A stretch of 64,000 nucleotides of DNA from Sclerurus mexicanus (Eukaryota; Chordata; Aves; Passeriformes; Furnariidae). The notes under the pieces were generated by a model. It was not told the DNA's origin and ran no database searches. It was given only the letters and a program-made list of their open reading frames with translations. Below are positions 23,901 through 36,437 of this stretch, piece after piece (position 1 is the first letter of the stretch; every line of letters begins with the position of its first letter). Where the stretch lies: the NCBI GenBank assembly GCA_013396755.1, contig VWZF01005807.1:1-64000 (forward strand), in the 5' to 3' direction. A program made the position numbers and the translations under genes.

Positions 23901-24380
23901 AAACTACATATTATGTGTACATTCTATGTAATTACTCTTTGAACTGAAAAATTTGCAGATTGAACTTTCTCAAACTTTTTGACACAAATTGCTTTACTAC
24001 ATAGTGGTTTAAAATTAGAAGCAAAACTTGTGAGAAAAATGAACATTTTTTTACTTGTCTTGACAATACATGAACAGATTCCTCACTTTTTTGAACTTCA
24101 GTTTTATTAAGTAACTTTCTATAAGACAAGTTTCAGCAGATCAGCACAAAATTTTCTTAATTTCATTACAGGCTGTAAATTAAAATTAATGAGGCTGACA
24201 CCCACAATTAACAATGAAAAATGCAGATTGTTATAATTACTTAAGCAATAACATTGCTTTACATAGAAGACTTAAGGTGCTCCACAAATTATTTACAAGT
24301 GTTACATAAAACACAAAAAATGACAATTTCAATTTATTTTGTCAGTATAAAAACAAAAATCCTTACTAAAACCTTTCTCA
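20958..24380. other. AT-rich unique DNA
   Basis: No gene recognised. An 18-bp direct duplication (TCAGAAGCAGTGTCAAAA twice) lies at 21845-21880. The stretch 21180-21480 is less AT-rich and may be an old repeat; its 98- to 100-codon frames are on opposite strands of the same DNA and lack domains. A very AT-rich patch lies at 22590-22720. Confidence 0.45.
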
Positions 24381-24500
24381 ATTGGGAATCTCTCGCCATG
24401 CATAATTAAGCAAATTTGATTGCAATTAAGCCTGGCTTCTACAGTGGATTTTTAATTAATGCAAATCTGGCATCTACATCTATAAGATTAATTTTCGTGA
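24381..24500. promoter_or_regulatory. Candidate conserved enhancer: homeodomain and POU motifs
   Basis: A perfect POU octamer ATGCAAAT (24459-24466) directly follows TAATTA (24453-24458), and a second ATGCATAATTA lies at 24398-24408, with further AATTAAG sites between. The sequence has no repeat signature. Such clustering is typical of developmental enhancers but also arises in AT-rich DNA, so only conservation could decide. Confidence 0.3.
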
Positions 24501-26932
24501 ATTAAAAGAAAACAACAAAGCATATTTGAAAGTGTAGTTGTATTGTTGAAAGGATGGAATGCAAAATCTGATTATTTTTCAATCTTCCATGTGGATAGCC
24601 TTTGACTTACACTTTAAGGAACAATATTTTATTTGGATCTGGTTTTTTGTTTCTCAAGGCATTATTAAGCAGGATCATAGCAATTACACAAAGCTTCTAC
24701 TAAGGAACATCTTAAAATGTAATTATATACATTTACAAGTAGAAATTAATTATAATATAGGCTAAGGAGTGAGGGCACCATTACACTACATTCTTTTTCT
24801 GAAGTCATCATCCTTGTCTCGCTTTTTTGGCCTAGAGTATCCTGTGGCATCCATGGGAGTACTTGAGATATTTTTGGATGTGTTTTAATAAGATCTTCCC
24901 TTAAACCCTCAAACTGGAATTACTTTTATGGAACAGACAAAAAAATTTCTATTTATTTAGCAATGTGCTTTGAACTGATTTTTTAAGTGTCTTCTCTGTC
25001 TTAAAATGGTTTGTGTTTGGCGTCTTCAAAAGATATGAGATAAATATTTAATTTAAATTCCACATCGCTTGTCTTCCTCTTAAATACAGAACTATGTAAT
25101 TTTATTTTACCATTTGTGCAATAAAATGGTCAAATGGAAATGAACCATTAGCAAGAGAAACAGATATTGCATTAAAAACTGTTCTTCTCACTAATATGCA
25201 AGAAGGTAAATAACTTTTTTTTAATCCAGTCTCTGCATACAGAAGTCAGAAGACAGGTAATTCCAAGAAAGAATTTATCTGGTTGGCAGAAATGCTCTGT
25301 CTGACATGAAAAGCTGAAATGTCTCCTTTCTTGAAATACATTCTGGTGTTTTATTCTAATGTTATCTCTCATTGCTGTATTTTTGCTTGGTCCGGCTTTT
25401 GAAAAAATATGGACTGGGTATGCACAGAAGATACCAATTCTTTTTTAGTCAAGGATGAGAAGACTGAGCCAAACCCTGTTGGAGGAAAGGTCAGTACCAA
25501 GATCCGAGTGTCTCTGGGAGAAAATGAACCACCAAAACTCTTGCATGCAGACTGTTGGACTTGTGTGACCCTGATGTGAGAAGTAAAATCAGAAGTTGTG
25601 TATTTTTTCCTTTTTATCAAATCCAGCTTCTTTCTAATTTCTTTTCTTGTCTATTCAAAACCCTGAAATCTCCATTTCATTATATGAAAGACAATCTGAA
25701 GTGAAGTTTTTCCAAAGATGCTCTATCAGAGCAACTGCTCTCTTATAGCTGTGTCAGGGAGAGTACAAAAGCAACTCCTTAAGGGGCTGTAAATGCTGCC
25801 ACACTTGGTTCCCACCGTACAGTTATTACTACAGCTCCAAAAAGGCAACTTCCAGTGCACCACACTCAGGGTGCTCGTAGGGCACAGGAGGTGAATAGAG
25901 CCTTGCAATCACATGCACTGTTTTTGCAGTGGTGGTTTTATAACTCCTTTTATTTTGGTATGTTTTACAACATAGCCTTATTTACAGATCTTTTATTAAT
26001 TATATTTATATTCAATATATTAAATTGTAGCATTTATGTTGGTTGAAGTTAAAGATTATATTGTGAAGTATTAATAGCAGATTTAGAATGAAGACTTCTA
26101 ACTTTTTTTCCAAATTATCAGCTCAAAAATCAAGGTGATAGACAGAAGATATCTTGCATGTCTCTGGTTATGGATCAGCTTCTGCCTTTGCAGATCTGGA
26201 AGAGCAGAAATATAACTGCTTTGTGACTTCTGTGATCTTTTTCACTGGAATGGTAAAGTGGTCATCACTCTCTCACGTCTGTAATTTGAACACAGTTGGC
26301 ACTAACAACCTGACTGTAAGCTCCCCTAAATGTTTGTGTTTGCATATTTTTCTTTTATTTTTTTAATCTTTTGCATGTGTAAAAGGAAAATATTTGGAGT
26401 TATATTGTCTGTCTGTATCTAGTGTTTAATAATTTCGATAACGCTTCAAAACGGCCTACTTAACCCATAGCGAGACATAAAAATATTTAAATACATTTTG
26501 TAGATTGCTGAGTATTCACAGCTCATCTTCTTTTCAGCTTATGGAAAACCACTGCTTCTGAAAGACTGGGTTGCTTGAACATAGAAAGATAAAGGCTAGT
26601 TTAAATGATGGTAAAAGAGACACTCAAGTATGTGCTGTTTGATTCCCAAGAGGGATAATATTGTACTTTAACTATAGGTACTTATCCTCATCTGACCAAA
26701 GCTCTAACCTTTTTAGTTTTAGATGACTATACATTTTTTGTTTGGGCACCTTAGGCATTCTAGGAAAACCTTAGCAAAGATCTCTTGTAGAAAGTCATAG
26801 GCATGTTCAGACTCTCACTGCTCTTTGGAACATGTAATTTCTCAGCACACTATCCATTTGTGGTTCTGAATACGATACTCTGGTAGAGCAGTTCCCAGCT
26901 TGCACTTTCTTGTTTTTGTGTTGTTTGTGGGG
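24501..26932. other. AT-rich unique DNA
   Basis: No gene recognised. A 56-codon frame at 25409-25579 (plus) starts MDWVCTEDTNSF and has a CWTC near its end, but a stop lies just upstream and no splice sites flank it convincingly. The rest is AT-rich without repeats I can name. Confidence 0.45.
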
Positions 26933-27110
26933 TTTTTTTTCCCCTTCTTTTGCCCCCCTATTAATCTTTCATTTCTTCTATTGTCCTCCTTTTTTCTTGT
27001 TAGCCTTTTTTCCTTGTCCCCCTACTTTCCCCTTTATCTGATTTTTCCTTCCTTTTCCCCTTTCTGTCTTTTTTTCCCCCCTTTTCCATTTTTCTCTTTA
27101 TTTTCTTACA
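26933..27110. repeat. Long polypyrimidine tract
   Basis: About 175 bp composed almost entirely of C and T with a few purines. Its 79-codon open frame is low-complexity F/L/S/P and not a gene. Tracts like this can adopt triplex DNA. Confidence 0.8.
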
Positions 27111-30100
27111 ATGAAGTAAAAGCAGTCATTGCTCCTTGAAAGTGAGAGACAGTGTTTGTTTCTCAATCTTTCAAACCTTTATAATTTAGTATAATTCATT
27201 CTTCACTGGTATGTTCTACCCACCAAGGTAGGCACTGGTTAATCTAGAGGCTACCCAGGCCCCTTTGTTGAAAGGAGTGAGGAAGAATCAAAGGAAAGGT
27301 ATCAAGTGGGCAAGGTAGAGTAAGTTTGTTTCTAGAGCACGATGTTTAAAACAGTCTTCTGCTACTGCAAATCAATAAGTTTTGGAGTTTTTTTGTTTGT
27401 TTATTTTCCATATATTTTTGCCAATGCTTTTCAGCAGTCTCAGACATGATTTTTTCCCACATCAGTTGTGTAGGAGACCAATTTTGTAGACATTCTCACA
27501 ACAAAGTTAACATGCATGCACACACACATATATTCTTTAAAGAGAGGAGTGCAGCAACTACTTTGGGTAAAACTGTGGTCAGAAAAAGAGATTGTGGATC
27601 CTCTTTCTTTCATACAATTAGTTAATCAAGTTTTTCTTGAAAATTTTATAGCATTGTGGGTGAAGAATGAATCAAGACATAAAAAGTCCTGAGATCTGAG
27701 ATAGATTGTCAATGTTAATAAGAATAAGAAAAAATTAAGAGAACTTTAATAGTGATGATACAAAAATCAGAACTAGAAAACCAGTCCAGGAAATCTAGAG
27801 ACTCTTATGCCAGTCATTAATCTGAAGACTATGGTTAAAATATAACAAGTGATTCCATCACATTGTTGTGCAAACATGATGAGAACATCCCTCTCCTGGC
27901 TTGGGTTTTTCAAAAAAGCCTAGGGCCATGAGGCACCCAAATCCATTAATAAATCCCTGTCTTGGTCTACACCTTTTCAACATCTGAAAAACAATAAAGG
28001 TACATTGAGCTGGTATTTCCTGTTTCATGTTCATTATGCACTACAGAGGTATTGAGAAATGGTTTTTCTCCTGCAGTTTTGAAAGAATTATAAAGGTCTT
28101 TCCTGAGCAAGTGAAATAAGTGCAGATTTTGTGGGTCTATGCCAAAATCTATTTAATTAGGTCATCATTCTTAGGAAAATAATGCTCCAGCAGCTTCAGA
28201 GAAAGTGCAAAGCATGACATATTTGAATTAATTCTATTTAATTAAAGGAACATCTTCTGAAGGTCTCAGATTTCATGGGACAATCCAGTTGTCACTGTGA
28301 CTGCTATCATATGCATACTAGAGCTCAAATTTCTCATTGAACTTGTCAATTTTGGTTTTTTGCTAGAAATACCTTGTTTTAGAAGAACACTGGTCACAGC
28401 AAGAGAAAGAGACCAGCTGGGAGGGACAAAACTGACAGAATTGCCAACAGGAAATGAAATGCAGTGGAAACTTTGGAAATGGAAAAAGAATGAAGAGGCT
28501 GGAGGAGAGGTCTGAGCAGGATGAGGAACAAAAAAAATATGAAAGAAAAAAATGTTTAAGTGAAGTGTCACACCTAACAATTCAGGGCTTTCAGATGCAA
28601 AGTAGTAACTCCTATCACTGTGTTTCCGTGTTTGACAACTTTCCCACCTCAGTCCAGAAGTGAAAGATTTTATGTGTTAAGAAGGTCACAACCAAGTTGT
28701 GCACTAAGAATAGAACTACAGTTGTTTCCATTTCTGTGGATAGAATCAAAATGCTTTTGCTAAAATCGTAAGAGAAGTTTAACTTAAAAATATGTTTTCT
28801 AAAAATATTGTATTGATACTCTTTTTTTCCCCCTTGTTTCTTGATAGAATTGTATTATCTTTTTGACTGAAGGGAGACAACTTTATCCCGATCCTGCTTG
28901 GGAAAAAAAAAGTAATTTGAAAAAGCATGATAATAATTATGATCTGATGTCATCGCACTGAAAGTAATTGGAGATTCTTAAAAGAGTTGCCCTCTTTTGA
29001 GGGCTATTATTTGAGTTTTTGTCACATGCTTGTCTAGTTTGTTGCTTGGTTGATTCGTTTGTTTAATGTTAAAGAGATACTGTAATGCACAGTGAGAATA
29101 TAAAAGAGGGATTTGGAAGGGATTTGTAGTGAGAGAAGGGAAGAAACAAATAAAGGCAGAGAGACGAAATGAAGAGAAACTGGTGTGTAGAATCTGAGGA
29201 CAAGGATCTTCAAGGGATGGAAGAAAGAAAATTACTGGATATATGCTCAAAATGGAAGGTTTTATGGAATGAAAACAAAAAGTAAAAATTCATTTTGCAT
29301 ATAATCTGCTTTCTACTATGTCAATGAAATAAAACAGCCCAATTCATCTTACCTGGCCAGTACACCACATTCTACACTGCTCCAGAAGAGCATAAGGAAG
29401 GGAGAGAACAACAAAGACTTTGATCTTCTCAGTCACCCTTAATTTTTAAAAACCAGAAAGAAAAAAAGAAGACACTGGCATTCTGTACAGTGAAATTAGA
29501 ACTATCACTTAATTTTTTCTTCTTTGAAATTAGGCTCGTTATTTGTAAGGTTTTCATTTACGGAAAAAGTGCAACCTAGACGTGTATTTACATCTTCCAG
29601 ATTTGCAAGTGAATAAGAGTAATTGTGAACATCTGAGGAAAGCAATAATTGTTTCCAAAAGGAAGTTTTAAAAGTCCAAGTATGTAGGGCAAGAAGGAGA
29701 AAACCCATAACAAAACACAGAAAAAGATTTAGTGCCTAGAGTGATGGAAGTCTCTATATAATGAACTAATTTTCAAATCTAGGATATCATCATCATATGA
29801 TTGTTATGTGATAAATGCAATATATTAGTAAGATAATTTAGCCTAGCTCCTAGAAGATAATCCCAGAGACAAATATAGACTTATTTTGTCCAAATATTTT
29901 AAGTGTTCTTTTTTTTTTCTCTCTCCCATTAATTGATTTGTTGATTTAAAGTTACTGACATGGAAGCTTAATCAGTCTAATATGTAATATCTTTTCTTTT
30001 GCCTCTTCTCTGTGCTGCAATGATTTTAGTGAAAATATGAAAATGACAAACATTTCTTGCACATTGAAGTTGAAAAATGAGCAAAGATATGATTTAAAGT

Positions 30101-31680
30101 AGCAAATTTGATTAACTTCTACATTCATCCATTACAACCCACAAAATTATTTCAGTCCCATGAAGTGATTTCTTCACTTTCTTGTTTACTGAAGCATAGT
30201 ATCAATAATATCATTTACCAGTAACTTTTCAAAGATATTTTTATATTATTTAAAAGGTATGTTTGGAGAATCCTATACGATTCCTTGCAGTATTTCATTA
30301 TTCTACAGTCTTTGCAGACAATCTCATTCTTTTAATGACATAAATTGCTTTTGTTTATTCCTGCCATAGAAATTAAGAGCATTATCATCTATATCAATAT
30401 TTGATGGAGACTTGGTTGACAACAGGGTATTCTGGATTTCAATTTTGTGATAGTGATCTCCTTCCTAACAGCACTTTCAGTGACCAGAATCCTGCAGTTA
30501 ATATCATGGAAAAGTTTAGAACAGGTCAAATGCAATTTGTTCATGAAGATAGTACTCTGCCATTTTGAAAAATGGAGTGCAGGGGCCTGAATAGATTACT
30601 TAACTCATGATTTTGAGTCAGTGTTCGCGGCTGAGGAAAATAAGAGATAAAGGTCTTGCAGACAAGTTCATGAAGTTATTTATAAGGTGATTCCATACTG
30701 ACTAATTATAGCATCAATATTAATAAAGTTCTAAAATGTTTCTGTAGAAAATTTGTTTCCGCTTGAATTGCTACTTACAACAGACAAAAGCAAACATTTT
30801 AGTAATTTGAATTTTGAGTGGTCTCACATGCTTATGGAATACATTTTTTAAGAAAAGTCTGTAACATTTTTTAAAGTAACTTCTCTGGAAATCTGCCTAT
30901 AACTACGAAAATCAGTATATTTCAGTAATCGAATGTTCATGCTTCTTACACAGCATGTCACTAGATGTCACTCTGGATTCCATTATTTGGTATTCTGATG
31001 ATTTCTAACTTTTTCTGCCTTTCTGTGTCTGCTTTCCCCACAACAAACCTGAATAGACAATGTAAAATGTGCATGAATAACACAGAATTGCTGACTGAAT
31101 GTCAATTTTCTAGTGTGTGACTTCTATTGATCATTCATTATTGACATGAAGGTCTCTAGTGTCTCTGCTTTCCTCTTTAAACTCTTTCTCAGCTAAAATT
31201 TCCAAGGAGCAGAATCAGAAGGCCTTGAAGAACGGCATGATTCAGGTCTCTTAGGATGTTTTACAGAGTACTTTGACCTCAGGAAGACATCAGAGCTACT
31301 ATTTTATAAAGACTCAGCAACAGTTTGGAATAAAAATTTAAACACCGGGAAAAAAAGAACCTCCTACTTAAATTGAACAGCTTTCTTTGACACTTTTTTG
31401 GTGTAAATATGACTGGCTGCTTTTGGCAAACATAAGGATTTTTTGAAACAGTTTTTTAAAATATATGCATTTGCTTTCCTTGTAGCCAATAAAATATAAA
31501 GAGCATTTTCACGGTGACGAATGGTATGTAGTACAGTATTCTATGATCATGGTTCCAGGGTTTAATTTCTTTTAGCTTTTTATACATTAATTAAGTATAC
31601 ACAATCAGGGTTGAGTGCAGAGACAGCTAAATAAACAAATGACACTGTAGAAAGGTCTTTCTGCATACTAATCATATCCT
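27111..31680. other. AT-rich unique DNA
   Basis: No gene or interspersed repeat is recognised. A short CA run lies at 27518-27530. Purine-rich stretches occur at about 28460-28560 and 29100-29260. Frames up to 104 codons (28266-28580 minus) have no domain. Confidence 0.45.
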
Positions 31681-31970
31681 ACATCTGCAAGCAAAAGCTC
31701 TATAAATCGATTTGCTCTTTCACATCAAAAGACAAACAGTGAGGCAAGTCAGCAGTTCCTTTGTCAAAGTCACAGAGATTGCTGTTCTTCACAAATGCAT
31801 TTCTACAGAGCTGAATTCAACCATTTGATGATTAGCATTATTGGCAACTCTTCAAAGAAGATTCATCAAGTAATTTGCAATTGGATTGGTTGCCATTTTT
31901 GTGATTCTACCCCATGAAATTGAACAAAAAATGATTGACATTTGAATTCTTACTTGGAGGACAAAGTGAA
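31681..31970. promoter_or_regulatory. Candidate conserved non-coding element
   Basis: Carries a TALE-type (PBX/MEIS/PREP) motif TGATTGACA at 31932-31940, an ATTAGCATTA homeodomain-like site at 31831-31840 and an ATTGGATTGG pair near 31879-31890, in sequence with no repeat signature. Function is inferred from motif content only. Confidence 0.25.
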
Positions 31971-34900
31971 CTAGCATAAGAAAAAGAAGCAATCAGATTC
32001 CCAAGAGCTTGGGAAGCTGCTGTGATGTCTCTGGTGATTCCCATGTGGACCAGATCAGATAGGTCTGAAAATTAAATGAGTTGGTAGGGCAAAGGTGAGC
32101 AAGAAGATGTGGTTTCCTGTGAATATAAGAAAAAAGAAATAGGCCCAAAGTGCTAATTTTTTAAGATGTCAATGTATATATCTGTGCTTATGTAACCTCT
32201 CTAAACACTGCATCCATTTCTGTGAAAAAAATCTCACTGAGAAGGAAGGAAAATCAGTCTATCACTTCACATGCTTTGTGTGCAAGAATTGAGTTCTCCC
32301 CTATCAGATATGTATTACAAAATGAAAGAATAAGACCACTATTTGTGTGTGCATGTAATTAATATGCAGCTGTGTGAGAAACTGCAAATGGTGTGATTGA
32401 GTACAGGAGCTATTCAGACCATGATAACCTTATTAGCTCACAGATTTCCATTTTTCAAACAAACCCAAAAAGAAAAAAAAAAAACCCTTCCTGGAATTCT
32501 TATATATTTTGTTTCCTGCAATTATTGTTTCAGAAATTATGAATCAGAACCCTCTTTCTCCCCTGGTAAAATTACAACGATGTTTGGATACCTTGAGCAT
32601 GGTATTCCCTACAACACGGGAAGGATACAACTTTGTAATACAGAGAGGTATAACTAGAAAATGAGGTACACATGAACTCATCTGCTGATAGCTCCATAGT
32701 TTTTTCTTCTGCAGGATACTTACTATATGGGGTTATATTTGATTATGATGAAGCTCATACTTGCATAGCCCCATTTTTGAAATAGATTTTATCTCCTATG
32801 TTTTGACCTCTAATCTCTCCTGATATTTTCAGACAGACTGATCCTTCAGTTACATATTTATGCTACATAAGCTCAAGTAAATCTATACCATATGCAGTTA
32901 GGAAAGCTAAAACATGCTGATCGACTTATTTCTAATGCCCTGATTCTTTAATTTTGCAGCATGAAAAATCCCACAGATGTGAGAATGACTAATTTTACGT
33001 CAAGGAAGTACCCTAGATAAGGTGATCTAGAACAATAAACCCAAACATAGCATTAAAAAGTGGCAGAATTAACTGGGAAAGTTGTTAAAAGAATGTCAAA
33101 TTATTTCAATTATCTTTCACATTTTCATTTACTTTAATGTGAGAAAATTTGGGATTTTTTTTCAGCCAGGTATCTGTTCAGATGTCTTTCTGAAAAAAAA
33201 AAAAAAAGAAACTACACAAACCAAACCAGATCATTAATTGTGAGTTTTAACTCAAACAGATTTCCATCATCTAAAATTATGACCCACAGACAGCTAGAGG
33301 ATGAACTTGAAATCATGTCACTATGGTAATTATATCCAAGCTGGCTTTTCAAACATATTTGTTGAGTAATAGTAATGAAGAAATTGCTTCTCTAGTCATG
33401 ACACAGATGGGAATACTGCTTTACAGAACATATACCACATAGTAATTGAATTTCAGAAGGCTTTGGGTTACATTGTCCAGGATTAATTTGTCTCAAAAAG
33501 TGTCTCTAAGTGAAGGACAGATTTTGAAGATAGCTGGATCCCTACACATAGGATCCAGAGCTTTCCTAGTCTGATCCTGAGTCTGGTGGAAGTAGTCATT
33601 AAAATATGTTTCTTTTACAATCTTAGCGGTTGACCTTATGGCCAACGGTGTAATACCTGTCTGGGGTGTAATGTCTACCTTTCTAGGCTTTAATACCTCT
33701 CCAGCTGGATATTTTGCTTCATGATCAGGTTAATGCAACTATCTGGTATTGTATGAAATCACACGAACAGCTAGGGGTGTTAACCAACTCCCCAGACTTC
33801 AGGAGTTTTACTGAGGTACTAAGGCAAGTTTTGTGGTATCACTGAATCCTGCCTGTCATCAGCTGAGAGACTGACTGGGAGGCAGAAGCTCCATAAAGAA
33901 TGGCAGGGAATATTCAGTGTTAAAACTCCTATTGGAGGTGCTAGGGTAAAGACAGGTCAAATAACTTCTGGGAGTATATGTCACCACACTACTTTTGTTG
34001 AAGCTATCATATGTGCAAATATAAATATATCTATATACCTCTATGTGACAAGTTTAAAATAATCAGGTTGAGAAAAATATCTGACTTTTTCATTTTTTTC
34101 TTAAAATGACTGTCCATGGCACAATGGTACACATATTATATTTTAAAGAAGCAGATGCAGGTTTCCTCTTCATCATACTTATTTCTCTCTTGCAAGTTAT
34201 GTTATAATGTTAATGGTGGTAGTATCTTTCAAAGTAAAAATAAAAAAATCCTCTCATCTCAAAGAAATACACTGACTTTTTATCAAATGGAAACTTTACA
34301 AAAATAAATAAAGAAAAAGAAATAAAAAATCATTTCAGGTAGTGATTGTCCTTATTTATAAGTTAAATCAAATAAATAGTTTGAGGAAAATCAACAAAAT
34401 TAAAAACACTCAATCTGCCTAATGACATGAGAATTTCAGCTTTTTCAAAGGAAATCTTACTTTAGAGGGTAAGTAAACAGAAGGAATTGGTGATGCTGAT
34501 TGGTACTGATAGTCTAATAGCTTTGATCTCTGCCCCACTATGAGATCACTCACAATATAATTGGAAACTATGAAAAACAATGACAATATAATTATTATAT
34601 ATCCTAAAAGAACTGTGACTATTGTATTTATGGCCTCAATTGAAATAAATATAATTTTATACCTCTGTTGATTTGATTCATTAAATACCATTTCACTTCT
34701 GGAGTAAATAGATGTGACTCTCACTGAAGTGAATGTATCTGCCTTTGGAACAAATTTGGTCCTCTGTAATAGATTATGGATAAAAAATTATGGCAACCTC
34801 TAGAGAAACTGAAGATCTCTGTATCCCTTTCTTAGTGAGTCTGAGAAGAGTATATTTTACCAGATGCTGATTCTTGCATGTACTTTTGGTGTTTGTTACG

Positions 34901-36349
34901 TATTTTTGGTATGTGCCATACAGTGTATGTCTTCAAAAAGAATATTTATTTCCTTGTTGATCCAGGTTTTGCATAATAGTGTATGGGTTCTTCTGGAGTA
35001 TCATCCTCACTGTTCATAAAGTTAGTTCTTTGAGTATTATATCTCCAAATTATACCAGCATTAGACAGAGATTGTTTTTATGAGCAGAAGTCAGGATATC
35101 ACTCATATTAATTGGCTAGGTCATAAAGCTGTGAATTGATGAAACTAACTACTGTTCTAAGGGGAATACTATGGTAATGGATTTTGAGAAGATGTCTGAT
35201 TCTGGGGCTTATATTAGCCAGACTGACTATTCACTCAGTAGCTGCTCAGAGATTACTGCAGCGCTTTGTATTTTCCTAACTGCAGCAGTGCTAGCCACTT
35301 TCAATGCAGTCTTTGTAGTCTACAAACTCTAGCCAATATTTGCCAATCAGATGTAAAGCAACAGGCCACACGAGTTACAAATGCCAAACAAATAGAACTC
35401 CCTTTGCTGTGGTGGCAGTTCACCTCTGAAAACCTGTCCATTTTACTTAGGGCTCAGTGCACTACTTAGCATGGAAATAGCTCCCTTCAGATTCCTGGGA
35501 CCAGACATTCAGCATTTAGCCTTCTCACACAGTGCAGGTAAAATACAAGGCAGTTTAAAAATAGGCTCCCAAAGAGGGTAATGCCAAGGTCCTAAGAAAA
35601 CAGGTTTCATTGGACTACAGCAGGGAATCAAGATTAAAGACTATTTCTGTATGAAATAGTTATGAGATAAAATACTTAAATAATCTAACAAGTGATTGAG
35701 TGCCTAATTATTAGATTAGGCTGATGTTACCTCTTTCAGACATCTTGAACACCTATTACTGATCGTAGCCTCACTTTAACTAAAAAACCTCCTTTTTCCA
35801 TTTGGACAGATACATCCAGTAGTCAGGACGCTTCCTGACCAGATGAAAGATATTGGCCTTGTCTGCCTTGTGCCATAGAAGAGATCTCTATTCCTCTGGG
35901 TTAATTCTCTTTCTCAACAGTGGAATGCAAAGAAAACTCTACAGCTTCTGCAAGAGAACAGAGAGTATCATCACAATGCTGCATAGGCTGGTAAATAAAG
36001 TGTATTCTTAGCTCAAGCTTGGACCATGTTACAATTTTAACTTAGCTAGTCCATATCAGGATTTTTTGCATAAGGACACAGAAAGCAAAGTCCAATGGAT
36101 CACCTTTTGACTATCCACCGCATACCATGATGTCCTGGTCTCCTACTCTCACCTATAGTATACTACACTTCTCATCTTACTGTGGACACTGAGGGTGGGG
36201 AATAATTCTTTACTTTCCCCTTAAAGTATTCTGAACACTTGATGAGCATGAGATTCTGGAAGTGATGCATGACCCCTTAATTAAAAAATAGCTTTCGTTG
36301 AATCAGGTTCTATGTCCTGGAAAAAATTTAAAAGGAAGAGATGGGAAAG
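31971..36349. other. AT-rich unique DNA
   Basis: No gene recognised. A-rich runs lie near 32470 and 33192. The 101-codon minus-strand frame at 34419-34724 is hydrophobic but has no recognisable family and sits in AT-rich background. Confidence 0.45.
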
Positions 36350-36437
36350 TTCTTCCTTTTTCTCCCACTCTCTCTTCCTCCCTCCTTGTTTCATTCTCCT
36401 TCCCTTCTTCCCTGTTCTCTTTCTCTCTTTCTTCTTA
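36350..36437. repeat. Polypyrimidine tract
   Basis: About 88 bp of nearly pure C/T. The two overlapping 60-codon frames here are low-complexity F/L/S/P artefacts. Confidence 0.75.

Noticed and set aside
25409..25579. A 56-codon frame with a CWTC near its end, briefly considered as a ZP-domain exon
   Set aside because: Resemblance is weak, an in-frame stop lies immediately upstream and no acceptor or donor supports an exon.
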